A stretch of DNA of 64,000 nt from Fratercula arctica (Eukaryota > Chordata > Aves > Charadriiformes > Alcidae): contig CANTUZ010000001.1 of the NCBI GenBank assembly GCA_947846985.1, forward strand, positions 185,774,455 to 185,838,454. The letters run 5' to 3'. Below are positions 10,640-20,649 of this stretch, piece after piece. The translations under genes were made by a program, and so were the position numbers. Position 1 is the stretch's first letter, and each line of letters begins with the position of its first letter. The notes beneath the pieces are model-generated. The model was not told the origin of the DNA, made no database searches, and saw only the letters and a list, made by a program, of their open reading frames with translations.

Positions 10640-13110
10640 TAAAAATTGCATCATGTATCTTTTGATTTCCATTGCAGTATCTTTTACTGCAAATTAATAG
10701 GTGGTTGCATGGCTGCATTCTTCCACAACCTGGTTAGGAAACATGAAAAAATGAAAAATTTACAGTAATTACTTGTTCATGAAAACTAAGCTCTAATAGA
10801 AGAGTAAGATATATGTACATAATTTACTTAGAAGTATTATCAGCACTGTATATTCATGACTAAGAATATACACATCTTTAAATTGGTGCACACAATGTAC
10901 TTAAGTACATTTTTTTCCTGTCTATATATCCCTACAGTAACAAAATGAAAAGCAGAAAGTGTCATTATTAATGACCTGTAAGCAAGTATAAAGGTTATAT
11001 TTGTATGGCCCAGAAACAGAATTAAAAAGAAGACCTAATTTTATAGTGCTGATACAGAAGAAACTCATATCCATTTTCCTTTGGCAGAGCACCATCTCTA
11101 TGTAGATTCATTATGGAGTTATTAAAACACCACTGTTATCCAACAACTTTAAAACTGAGGATATATCTAGGCTGTATTATTACTACCAGCCACTTCAGTA
11201 GAATATAAATATCATATAGGATGTCTTCTCTGTACACAAAGCCAGCCATTCTATAAACCAGTGCATCACACAAGGCTGTTACATCTGTATATTTTATAGG
11301 AATTTTCATACGCAAGCATATATAAAATAATGCATCTTTCTGTAATTAGTATGTCAAAATATGTGAGAAACTGAAGTTCGACTGTAAGAGTATAGTTTGA
11401 AATATTATTTTAAATTTCTGTCACTGTTCTGAGAAAAAATATTTAATGCAAATGTTCCTTGCCAGTTCCCCCCCCCCCCCCCCCAACCCCCACCCCCCCT
11501 TTTCCATTTTTCCTTCTAGGCCTGTTATTTTTTGAATTTATTTCTTGCATTATTGTGGATTTTGTGCAGATACAGATTCTTCTTCCACACTATAGGAAAT
11601 TGGCACTAGTGTAGTATGGAGAACTTTGAAGAGTATAAGTTCTTTCTGCTGGTGTCTTCCTCACCCTTTTATACAAGTAGTAGGTAAATACATTATAATT
11701 TTAATGCCCTGAACTGGCACAAGCATTGATTAGATTATGAGAAACAATAGGCCATATTTCTCCTCCCAGTTCAAACTCATTATAAAACTTCATGTCATAA
11801 CATACTGACAGTCTGGTCCTCCCTTTGAGGGAGGAGAAATGAGAGGCAGTGTTGAATAGATATGGTGTTGAATACGTTGTTATGTTACAAAAAGCTTCAG
11901 AATCATTGGGAAAAATTGGTTTTATAGGCTCTGTGTTGGAGCTGTGGAGGGGATTTTTCCAAGCCTGTCCTTCTAAATTGCCTTTCAAGACAGGTGCATT
12001 TAGGACTTAAAGCTGGTGTTGTTATGCAGAACCTTCCTGTTGAAAATAAAGTATGTAACAGCAACAGATCAGGAGATAAAACTATTTGAATAGCTGAGGT
12101 GTCAGCTATTCCTCGCCATTCAGAGTTTGCAGAGAAGCCAGTTGCTTTGACCAGACCTGGATTCCTGCTCAGTGAGTTGGAAAGGTTCCCGCCGGATGGG
12201 GGCTTCTCCTGTTTCTACTTTCCAGCGTAAGCTCATGCAGTTATAATGCCCTGTTTCATACCTCAGACATGAAAGAGGGTGGCATGTAACTATCATCTGG
12301 TATTTTAATCCCAGATTTGGCTGTGCTGAGCTTAGAGGAGCCATCCAGATGCAACGAGAGACGCGTCGCTTGCTCTGCCCCTGCCCTCTGGGCGCCCGGG
12401 CACCTGCCTGCGCCCTCTTTGGGGTTTCAGGGCTCCTCTTGGTTTGCAGCTTTTGCAAGTGCGTGTGTCTCCTCTTACGTTGCTTGTCCAGTTTCCTTCC
12501 GCTACTGTTGGCCCACTGGTCTTTAAGAAAGAGTATTTCTGGGCTACTTACTTAATTGTTGATCATTAATGTTAAGATAATTTCCTTCTAACAGGCATAT
12601 AAACTGGTAAGTAAGTTTGGCTAATTATTCTCTCTTACTCAATGTTCTCTACTTTTCAAGTGTGAAACTGGGTGTTTTGTGTACCGTTTTATTAACAAAA
12701 TCACCTTTTTATTAAAAAAATCAGAAAGCAGAAATCATCAATGTGAGTTAAAGTAACAGCTGTTAGTGGTTTACTGTGGGATTCATCACCACAAATAAGT
12801 AGAACGTTTGTTCCCCTGCCCCCTCTTAGCAAATTTCAGCTGTCACCCACCTTTCTCGAGCGTATAATACTTGCTTGGTACAAAATCAGTGTGGCTTTAC
12901 TACTAAAGCAATGAAAAGAATCTGCCCTATTTAAGAGCTGTTCTGTGGATATTAATTTTTCTGTACACTGAATGAAGAGGCACTCCCTTGCTGCTTATTC
13001 ACAACAGCCATTATTTCTGATTGAATTGCTCCTGTCCACTGAGCCTCATAAAGGATTCAACAAAATTTAAATATCAATTGCATCAAAAGTGTATATAAAG
13101 TATTTTAACA
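10640..13110. other. Unique AT-rich sequence, no gene seen apart from tracts listed
   Basis: AT-rich DNA with no recognisable gene. The block at about 12120-12500 is GC-richer, with a few CpG and frames open on both strands (12120-12458 minus, 12317-12526 plus). Neither has a family motif. No repeat family is recognised. Confidence 0.5.
11468..11499 (+). repeat. C-rich tract (17 C plus shorter runs)
   Basis: A run of 17 C at 11468-11484 is followed by A-interrupted runs of five and seven C. The minus strand therefore carries at least three G-runs, meeting the usual pattern for a G-quadruplex; the plus strand could form an i-motif. As with the G run at 6348, the exact length is uncertain. Confidence 0.93.
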
Positions 13111-13115
13111 ATAGC

Positions 13116-13132
13116 AAAAAAAAAAAAAAAAA
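13116..13132 (+). repeat. Run of 17 A
   Basis: Seventeen A residues just downstream, in minus-strand terms, of the exon-like frame at 13227-13553. On the minus strand it is a T run, so it is not a poly-A tail for that frame. On the plus strand nothing upstream looks like a retroposed transcript. Confidence 0.9.
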
Positions 13133-13226
13133 GTGTAGAAATAAATACTGCAGGAGCTACAAGATTTCTGGAGGGAATTTTTGTAAAGGATCTATTTTTC
13201 TGTTGAAGATTATGGTACAGTTCTAG

Positions 13227-13553
13227 CTAATTATCCTCAGACATCTTTTTTATTATCTCCTCTTTAATGACAGCAAGTGCAGTTGTGTGCGATGGTGTTA
13301 ATTCTGCCTTTACTCCTGCGAATCTCAAGCCTACAGACTGTCTTTGGCTTTCATCCATTTTTTGGTATTCTGTAACTTCTTCAGTGCAGGTTCTCAAATG
13401 AAAGGTTCTGCTTCGGCCCCTGAGGACTGGAACACAATAGCGGAGGTGGAGGCAGCGGAGGCCTGACAGATCCTGCTCTTTGATCGGCTGGAACTTGTGT
13501 TGACTTCTCATCCTTCCCCTGCCTGACAAACTCTTGGGGGTGGAGAGGAACCA
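13227..13553 (-). CDS. Candidate 3'-terminal exon, unknown product
   Basis: On the minus strand the pyrimidine-rich stretch CTTTCATACCTCTGTTTCAG ends at 13554, a good splice acceptor. From the next base the frame is open for 108 codons to a TAG at 13229-13227. The peptide starts WFLSTPKSLSGRGRMRSQHK and ends with a charged segment containing TEEVTEYQKMDESQRQ, then AVIKEEIIKKMSEDN at the C-terminus, a composition more protein-like than other frames here. A possible AATAAA lies on the minus strand at about 12690, roughly 540 bases past the stop. There is no recognised domain, no upstream exon and no transcript evidence. A chance frame next to a chance acceptor is quite possible. I do not recognise the protein. 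Confidence 0.25.
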   Translation of the reverse strand, partial: WFLSTPKSLSGRGRMRSQHKFQPIKEQDLSGLRCLHLRYCVPVLRGRSRTFHLRTCTEEVTEYQKMDESQRQSVGLRFAGVKAELTPSHTTALAVIKEEIIKKMSEDN

Positions 13554-13559
13554 CTGAAA

Positions 13560-14387
13560 CAGAGGTATGAAAGCAGAGGTTTATAGTGCTCTATTCAAAC
13601 GTGTAGAAGTACAGGGATGCACCCTTTATTAAAGGTAGCGATTGTACTAAATAAAAGAAAAAAAAGAACTTCCAGCAAAATAAAAGGAATGGCTAAATAA
13701 TTGATCAAGGTGGAAACCTGTTAAACTGCTGGTGTGCTCAGCCTACATTGCTGCAAACAGCAGAGGTCTTTGAAAGCAGCTACAGGACTGCTTGCTTGTC
13801 TTGCTTGAGGTCTTGTGCTCCTACACCTTGTTGTAACATGCGAACTTCAATGAAATTGTTTTGTTCAATTGATTTTTTTGCACTCTTATGTCTTGCTTTG
13901 CAAATAAATTAAACAGAAAATAGCTGGGGTTTTAGGAAGTGCACATCTCTCTTCAAGCAACTAGAGCAGAAAATCTTTGTAGTAATTGACCTGCTGAGAC
14001 TAGTTCAAATATTCAGTGGCTCAAATGTCTTCTGCCTTACTTCACCAAAACCTGCATACAACAGTCTTCACGAGTAACTACACGAACTGCTCATTTTTCC
14101 AGGCAATTATTTTTGAGTAAAGGTAGGGAGGCAGGAAGGAGAGAGGCAGGAAAGATGCTGTACTTGAGCAGCAGTTCAGTCTCATAACCATTTTCAAGCT
14201 TGTTTTCACTGTGAAGATTTGGGGCAAATCTGTTTCGTGTTTGAGAGCTGCTGTTACATTTGTTTCACCTTCGTAAGAAGAAAAACCGTGCTGGAGCACT
14301 TTATCTGGGGTGGCAGGCTGCTGGTAGCTGCTGTACACCGCTTCTGTACTTGCTTTTATGACTTTTTTCAAACCCTGAATAGAACAA
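13560..14387. other. Unique sequence, no gene seen
   Basis: AT-rich DNA left of the LTR. A 115-codon minus-strand frame (14078-14425) overlaps a plus-strand frame and runs into the LTR end, which makes it very unlikely to be real. Confidence 0.5.
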
Positions 14388-15060
14388 TGTCGTGGTTTGG
14401 GCTGTGCTGGCCGCCAAATGAACAACAGATGATCTCTTTAACCTCTATCCCTTCAGAGAAGGGAAAGCATCTCTCCTCAGAGGAGAGGAGGGAGAATGAG
14501 AGGAACAGAGAACTTATGGGTTGAAAAAGAAACTAAACTACTTTAATGAAATATTAATAATAAAATAATAAAAAGAAAAGATACTAATAAAAAAATAATG
14601 GAATATAAACAATACATACAAAGCCTGGTACTGAGCTCCCAGGATGATGATCATGTCACTGGCAGGCACAGACTGGACTCAGCGACTGATGGAAACTGAA
14701 TTCCAGATCTGGAGTCAGGAATGCACAGATTGCGATCAAAGCAGATGAACAGAGTCCTCTTCAGACACTGGCCATTGAAGAATGACCTGACTTTTTGATC
14801 CCTTAGCTTTTATACTGATCATGGGGCACATGGGATGGAATACCCTGTTGTCAGTTTTGGGGCACCTGTCCTGTCCGCTCCTTCCCACAGGTGTGACCCC
14901 TCTACGCTTTTCCCTTCAGACCCTCCAACAGGGCAAGTAATGAAGTTAGCTGACCTTACTTGTTATAGCAATGAGTGTAAGCAATATACCATCTCTTCAT
15001 ACCATTCCTTGGTATTCAATATAAACATCAGGTGTTATCACTCTGGAAGCAGGCACTATC
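14388..15060 (-). mobile_element. Solo LTR of an avian endogenous retrovirus, minus strand
   Basis: The plus strand begins TGTCGTGGTTTGGGC at 14388. Read on the minus strand, this is the LTR's 3' end, closing in the expected CA. On the minus strand there is a TATA element (GTATAAAAGCTAAGG, 14815 downward), followed about 270 bases later by an ATTAAA signal (14547-14542), then a T- and C-rich U5. The middle part (CATGGGATGGAATACCC and CACCTGTCCTGTC on the plus strand) matches an LTR type I know to be common in bird genomes. No gag, pol or env follows on either side, so it is a solo LTR left by recombination between two LTRs. The right edge is uncertain, lying between about 15030 and 15175, and I found no clear target-site duplication. 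The family name is not assigned. Confidence 0.75.
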
Positions 15061-15179
15061 TGAAAATCTTTTTAAACTGTTTCTTCATGCCGAAACGCAG
15101 TTCTGTTTTTCTTCATGGCCAACTTTTCTTTCTAAGGAAATTAAAATTAAAACATATTCAACATATGGTTGATGGTTAA

Positions 15180-17270
15180 ATTTGGGACCTTGAGTCCACA
15201 GGGCATTCATTTCCCACAGGGCCTGTTTAGGAGGTTTCCACCCCCAAAAGCACACGTGAAGCATAGGACAAGTGCAGCTGATGAGACCTTCTCTAGCTCT
15301 TGTCATGCTGAGATCGTTGAGCACTGGACCTCTCCCTGGCCATGAAGCCTTGTCCTGCCTACCCCTGGGCACTGCTGCTAGCCAAACCAAGCGTGCCTCC
15401 GAGGAGAGGCGTGTGGGCTACTTTTGTACATCTCACAGGTACCAAAACTGTCCCTGTTGCAGCCATGGTGCACATGGGGCCTCGGCATGTGCTTGACCCC
15501 CAGCCCTGGCTCCATGTCACCTCTGCTACCACCTGGCACGACTCCTGTGGGGTTTCTGCTCCTGCCTGAGACCCTGCTCCACTCCTGTTGTGTTAGCAGC
15601 CATCTCTGGCTTCATGCCTTGGTCTCTGACCCCAAAATCGTGCTCTCTTAGGCCTTATCAGATGCTGGATTCACAGACTGTGGCTAGAAGTTTGACTTGG
15701 ACTTCTCCATGCTGTGCCTGCACCAGTACATCTTTCAGTGTCACCTCGAGACTCACATCTGCAAGGTTCAGGCATTGGGAACTGGTTTGAAAGGGCCTGC
15801 AGGGCAGACCAGCTGCCCCTAAGGCTGCCGGGTGTCAGAGAAAAGGTAAGATTTCCTCTATTACGTGTTTGAATCCCATGCACTGCATGAAAAGTGTATG
15901 GGACATGGCTTTCCCTGTACTTTTGCAATTGCAAGGCATCTGGAAAGGGGTCTTTTCTACCCATGGGGCTGGGGGACCCTCTCTGCCTGCACAAATGGGT
16001 TTTGTGTGCCCGTGGTTGACCTGTGTGCTGGCAGCAGTGTCTCTTCCGATTTTCTGTGATAAATCACACATCTGAATAACGTTATGTGTCCCAAGGCAGT
16101 GACTTCCAATTTGCTGTACAGTCACTGCTCCAACAGATTGCAGACAGCCAACCTCTGGTAAGTAATGCTCAACTTGAAGTCATTGACCACAACTTTCTGA
16201 GTTTTTGAGAAACCCAAGTTTCAGTTTGTGCTCAGGGCAAATCTGGATGCTTCAAGGCACATGGTCCTGACAAGTTGCAGATGGAGTTTTCCAAATTCTT
16301 CCTGCTTGATGCCAGACATGACACAAAGAGCGAGTGTGTTCACCTGTTTTATCAGGTGAAGGGACCATGATGTGAATGGAAAAAGGGGCAGAAGTGATGT
16401 GGAAGGGACAGGAGATGTGCAAGAGCCACCTGATTTTGCACTAAAACTAAGCTATATTTGTAATTGACTACTCTTTACTATATGTAATTGTAATCTATTT
16501 GTTTCTGTATTTGTATTCCAGTTTCATATGATGCTTTCCATTTACCTCAGCTCCCCTTGACCAACTTTTGATCTGCTGGGCCAGCATTAGCCACACTTGG
16601 CAATGCAATCAGTTTAACGATGTTTAAGGACGTTGAGTTCCTATAAGGGGCCAGCACGCAGCACGTGTTGCACACAAAGCCTTCTCCTCCCTGGGATCAG
16701 CAGAGCAGTTCTCCTGGGCTCACATGGACATGCAGGGGCAGAAGGTCCTCAGTCTGTTGGTGCCCATTCCCAGGCCAAGTCCCAGCCCCCTGCACCATAT
16801 CAAAGTACCACAAGTGAGAGATTTAAGAAGTAGCAGAAAGAAGGTGAAGCTAATGCAATTCAAATGTGAGACCGAAAAAATAATATCAAAGGCAGCCATT
16901 CATTCTGCTGCTCATAAATGGTTTTCTTTCATTTTCCCTTAAAAAAATATATGCCTCGCTTCATTTTTTTATTGTCTTCCCCAGCTCCATGTGAAATCCA
17001 CAGACACAGTAATTGTTCCTCGTTTCCTTCTGTCAAACAGAAGGTGACATACTGAACAATTAAGGTTTTCTGTTCATAGTAAACTACAATGTCTAAAAGA
17101 AGAGAAAAAGACTTGATTTTAAAATAGTCAGGAGAGTGAGAGGACAGTCTGCTGTCTCACAGAAACCAGGTCTTAATTTGTAGTAGAGTAGAAGCCTTTT
17201 CTTCTTGAGGACTATGAAATAAATCTTATCACTCATCGCTTTTGATTTTCAGCATTAACACTTGCTGTGG
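15180..17270. other. Unique sequence, weak pseudogene-like frame
   Basis: No gene is recognised. Many frames of 65 to 107 codons overlap on both strands at 15270-16125, which signals stop-poor but non-coding DNA. In 16098-16367 one plus-strand frame is open except for a single TGA near 16205 and includes AQLEVIDHNFLSF and then LQMEFSKFFLLDARHDTKSE. It has a protein-like feel but matches no family I know. Confidence 0.4.
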
Positions 17271-17278
17271 GAGATAAT

Positions 17279-17567
17279 CTACTTTCTATTGTCCCAACCT
17301 GAGATGATTAGTGATATATCATTAGATAAGACCTTTTTTTTTTTTGCTATTAGAAATCCTGTCCTCAATGAATACAACCCTTTCTCAATGAAATCAGTCT
17401 CAGTAGCGCCCCGACTCAGACTGCCTGCGCCGTGTGTCACTCCAAAACCAATTACGAAGTTGTCATCGGGAGACAGGCTGCGAAACAAAACCGCACGTGT
17501 ACTGGTAATTCTCTGCACCTCGGCACTCTTTGGAGGGCTGGCTGCTTCAAAATCGCCCCACACGTAA
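17279..17567 (-). CDS. Candidate internal coding segment, unknown product
   Basis: On the minus strand TTGACCTTTCAG ends at 17569, a fair splice acceptor. The frame that follows is open for about 95 codons. It reads YVWGDFEAASPPKSAEVQRI, then includes AVLFRSLSPDDNFVIGFGVT. It is richer in CpG than its AT-rich surroundings (several CpG in 17400-17565), as conserved exons often are. I cannot see a convincing donor: GTAATT after AACTTC is one option, and the final LIAKKKKV portion comes from a poly-A stretch and would be intron. No protein family is recognised, and the alternative is a chance open frame in a GC-richer island. Confidence 0.2.
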
Positions 17568-17579
17568 CCTGAAAGGTCA

Positions 17580-19436
17580 ATTCTACTTATTGGTCACTTG
17601 AAGTCTTAAATAGCTGAACACAGTGGCCACAGTCTAAGTGAAGCTGTGATGCACAATATATAGGAAATAATATTCCAGCGAAGAGATTAGTCTAAAGTAT
17701 GTTTTTCATCTTGGTTGCGAGCATTTGGAGACATGTCTTCCTCTCAGTTTGAGCATGAAAAGGGGAGAAAAATTACTAAACTTGAAGTAATCTTGTACGA
17801 ACGGCAGGGGAGATGCAAGTGAAACGTTGCAATAAATAAATATACAGTTTGGGTTCTATAATTTTCCATTGCATTAATTTGTCTGAATATATTTAGATCA
17901 GTAATTTAGACTGGAAATTAAGGCTGTTTATGGCAACTGCTGTATGTTGATGGAAATATCGTTTGATGTGCTGTATTTTAAAACCATGTCATTGACTTTT
18001 GAAAACTGCTTCAAAGTTAAATGCACAAAATTACTTCAACAAAATACTGCTTTACCATAAAATTAAAACATAAAAGATGAAAAGTTAAAGGTCTTGCATA
18101 TTTTATGCAGAAGATTTAATTTTTCTATAACTGACCTGGAATTACTTTTATAGAAAGACACTGCCTGATGTAGTCAGAATATCCTAGCCAAATCTTGCTT
18201 TCTCGTCATTCTCTCTTTAGTTTTTAATCCTGCATTTATTAATCTATGTGCTAACTTAATATTTGGCATTTTAATTTTTCAGACCTCAATTGAACCGTCC
18301 TGTAGTTACAGAATGAAAGCAGAGGTCTCAGGAGACTTTGTGGGAGCCCTGAATTAATGTTCCTTTCCTGGGAGAACATACTGAAATACAGAATTTCCTT
18401 AACGGCACCCATGGACCGCTTCTGAATGAGACCATCCTTTGCTTGTGCATCTGCATCTGGGTGACCTTCATTCTCCCAACTGGCTGCCGATTTTATCATG
18501 AGCAACCCAAAAACCTTCATAAAATCTTTAATTCTTGGAGGCACCAGTGTCAGTTCCAGTTTTATCCACATCAAGGTTGGATAGCACGTGAGTGAGTCAA
18601 GCTGTGCCAACATCCTGGGTGTCCAGAGCAATTAACTGAAACAAATGGTCATTTCCTACAAGGATATCCTGTCTCAAGAGCTGTTGCTCAGCCTCAGGAG
18701 AAGATAGGCATGTTTTGCCTGCTCCTAGAGATGAGTAGTAGTGAGGAGGGAGGCAGGTAGCAGGGATACACGTTCCTGCACTTCTTGGTGCTGGAAACCA
18801 ACAGGCTCCAAATGTTGCCCATAGTGGCAAAAGGATGATTCTGGCAGGGAGGTTGGGACTGTCTTCAAAGGGAAGATCAAGAGGGAGGGTATTTGAGTGT
18901 AAAGAAGGAAATCTAGCACATGGGTAGTGGGGGAAGGAAGCCAATAATAGGAATAATAAAACACTCAGAATGAAACTTCAATAACTGTAAAATTGAATGC
19001 TGTTTTTAAACTAACAAGTAAGGCTTTGGCATGCTTAAAATTTTCATTTCACTGGGAGAGAGAATTAGAATGGAGAAAGTAAATTTTCATTAAATACGGA
19101 GAGAGCTCTCATCCTGTATTTTCAATTGTTGGCTCTGAAGGGGTGCTTGGAAGAAAATGAAAACCTGAGTAACTACATGAATGCTTCCTGAATCTGCATC
19201 TCCTCTTTCTAATTGAAAATCGTGCATGGCAAAGCCCCTGGCTGACAGGCAACACCTGGAGAAGTGGGCACTGATTCTGAGTGTCCCTGCCCTTGATTAC
19301 CTCTTCTGATATGCCTTACACTGGGCAATAAAAATAAATGCATAAATAGGCAGAACTACTGACTGGCTTGTAGATCCACTAGCTGCAACTGCACGACCAT
19401 CGCATCATTTGTAAAGATGCTGTTTGTAGTTGTTTT
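17580..19436. other. Unique sequence, no gene seen
   Basis: AT-rich block at 17820-18130 without repeats, of the kind often conserved among birds, though this is untested. Overlapping minus-strand frames at 18251-18631 and 18597-18964 have no domain and share no plausible start. No repeat family is recognised. Confidence 0.45.
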
Positions 19437-19502
19437 CCATTATAATGAGCACTACAGTATTTACAAAGAGGAAAACGCAGAGATCACTGTAGGCAATTAA
19501 CA
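19437..19502. repeat. Dispersed 66-bp element, copy A
   Basis: This stretch starts CCATTATAATGAGCAC and ends GCAGAGATCACTGTAGGCAA. The copy at 20577 shares both blocks almost exactly and is in the same orientation. Between them a roughly 15-base spacer differs, and the second half shares GAGGAAAA(C/T)GCAGAGATCACTGTAGGCAA. By eye about 85 percent of positions agree. Such a pair close together in repeat-poor DNA suggests either a local duplication of a regulatory element or two copies of an ancient repeat kept by selection. Confidence 0.85.
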
Positions 19503-19892
19503 CCTGTACCGCTTTCAATATTTCCATTCAATTCAAGTTTAACAGAGACATTATTCCTCATCCTAAAGATGTGCTCAATTTTATTTTTTTTTACAGTGAG
19601 AAGTTATCTGTATATTTCCCCCCTCTTTTTTACATTTAAAGAGACTTAAAAATGACTTGAACCTGTTTAAAATGTGGTTTGATTATAATAATATGGAGAA
19701 CTTACATCAGTGCTTTGAAAATCCTTAGGAATGAAACATCGCTTTCTAACAGATTAAACTGTCAGATTCTGGCCCTTAGTGTAAAAGCAGCTGTAATATA
19801 CAATTCCTTCCATAAACTGCATTTTAAAAGCATTTGGAGCTCTCTTAAGACCTGATATTCCAGTTTAAAGGCTGTTCCAAAAATTCAGTTTT

Positions 19893-19942
19893 GTTTAGAT
19901 CTTCCTTCTAAACCTTAAATCTGTGTTTAGATCTTCCTTCTA
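19893..19942 (+). repeat. Short direct repeat, 30-bp period
   Basis: The 18-base phrase GTTTAGATCTTCCTTCTAA occurs at about 19893 and again at about 19924, with CCTTAAATCTGT between. This is a small local duplication. Confidence 0.85.
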
Positions 19943-20081
19943 ATTTCTAGGATATGATCAATTAATGCTCACTTGGTTTTGTGTCAGTTTGTTTTGTGAC
20001 TTGGTAGTTCTTTTCCCTTCCTGTTGTTTATCACTGAGTCATGTCCTCCCTAAGCCTTTGGTCTAATTAATTACCAAACCA

Positions 20082-20084
<3 letters not shown>

Positions 20085-20118
<34 letters not shown>
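20085..20118 (+). repeat. Run of 34 T
   Basis: An uninterrupted run of 34 T follows AATTAATTACCAAACCAATA. It may be a simple repeat or the poly-A tail of a retroposed copy on the minus strand, whose body would lie to the right (20119 onward). That flanking sequence matches no family I know. Its length is probably variable and hard to sequence. Confidence 0.93.
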
Positions 20119-20121
<3 letters not shown>

Positions 20122-20576
20122 GTATGATAAGCTGTGCATCTCTACTCATCCAAACAATCTCCTCCGCATCTGTCTAGTTTAAAAGCGGTGGAGCTGAGGA
20201 GCCAGTACCCACACATTTAGGAGATCTCCAGTTTGGACTTTCAGCTGGTCTCTTTCTGTGAGCTGACAGCCGGGGAGCAGTGGGCGCGCTTTAAACGGTC
20301 TCTGTCTTCCAGTTTGGCTTCTCCTGCATGAACCTGGTGCGTGTGCTCTGTGACCGCTTTGTGGTGTGCACCAAGGTGATGTCCTCAGCGGGGGTTCACT
20401 TAAAACCCACCCTCCTGGCCCAGATGGAAACGCTGCTGTAAACAATCCCCAATAACACCACGGCACTTCGCTGAGGAACTGGGACTAATGGCCAACGTCC
20501 TTTTCCAAAACTCTTTCTTTTCATTCCGTATACCGAGGGTCGCGCATGATAATTGGTTGTCACCCTCCACTGCTAT

Positions 20577-20642
20577 CCATTATAATGAGCACAACATTTT
20601 TTGATGGAGAGGAAAATGCAGAGATCACTGTAGGCAAGTAAC
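20577..20642. repeat. Dispersed 66-bp element, copy B
   Basis: Second copy of the element at 19437, in the same orientation and 1140 bases away. It starts CCATTATAATGAGCACAACA and ends with GCAGAGATCACTGTAGGCAA before GTAACA. Flanking sequence outside the 66 bases shows only weak likeness between the two sites, so the shared part is sharply bounded. Confidence 0.85.
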
Positions 20643-20649
20643 AAAATAT

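Noticed and set aside
10437..10718. Phenylalanine-rich (plus) and lysine-rich (minus) frames
   Set aside because: Both are products of the T/TTTG low-complexity block.
14219..14524. 101-codon plus-strand frame
   Set aside because: It runs across the LTR end at 14388, so half of it is retroviral LTR in antisense.
15270..16125. Dense set of overlapping plus and minus frames suggesting a gene
   Set aside because: Mutually overlapping frames on both strands point to stop-poor composition; there are no motifs or splice structure.
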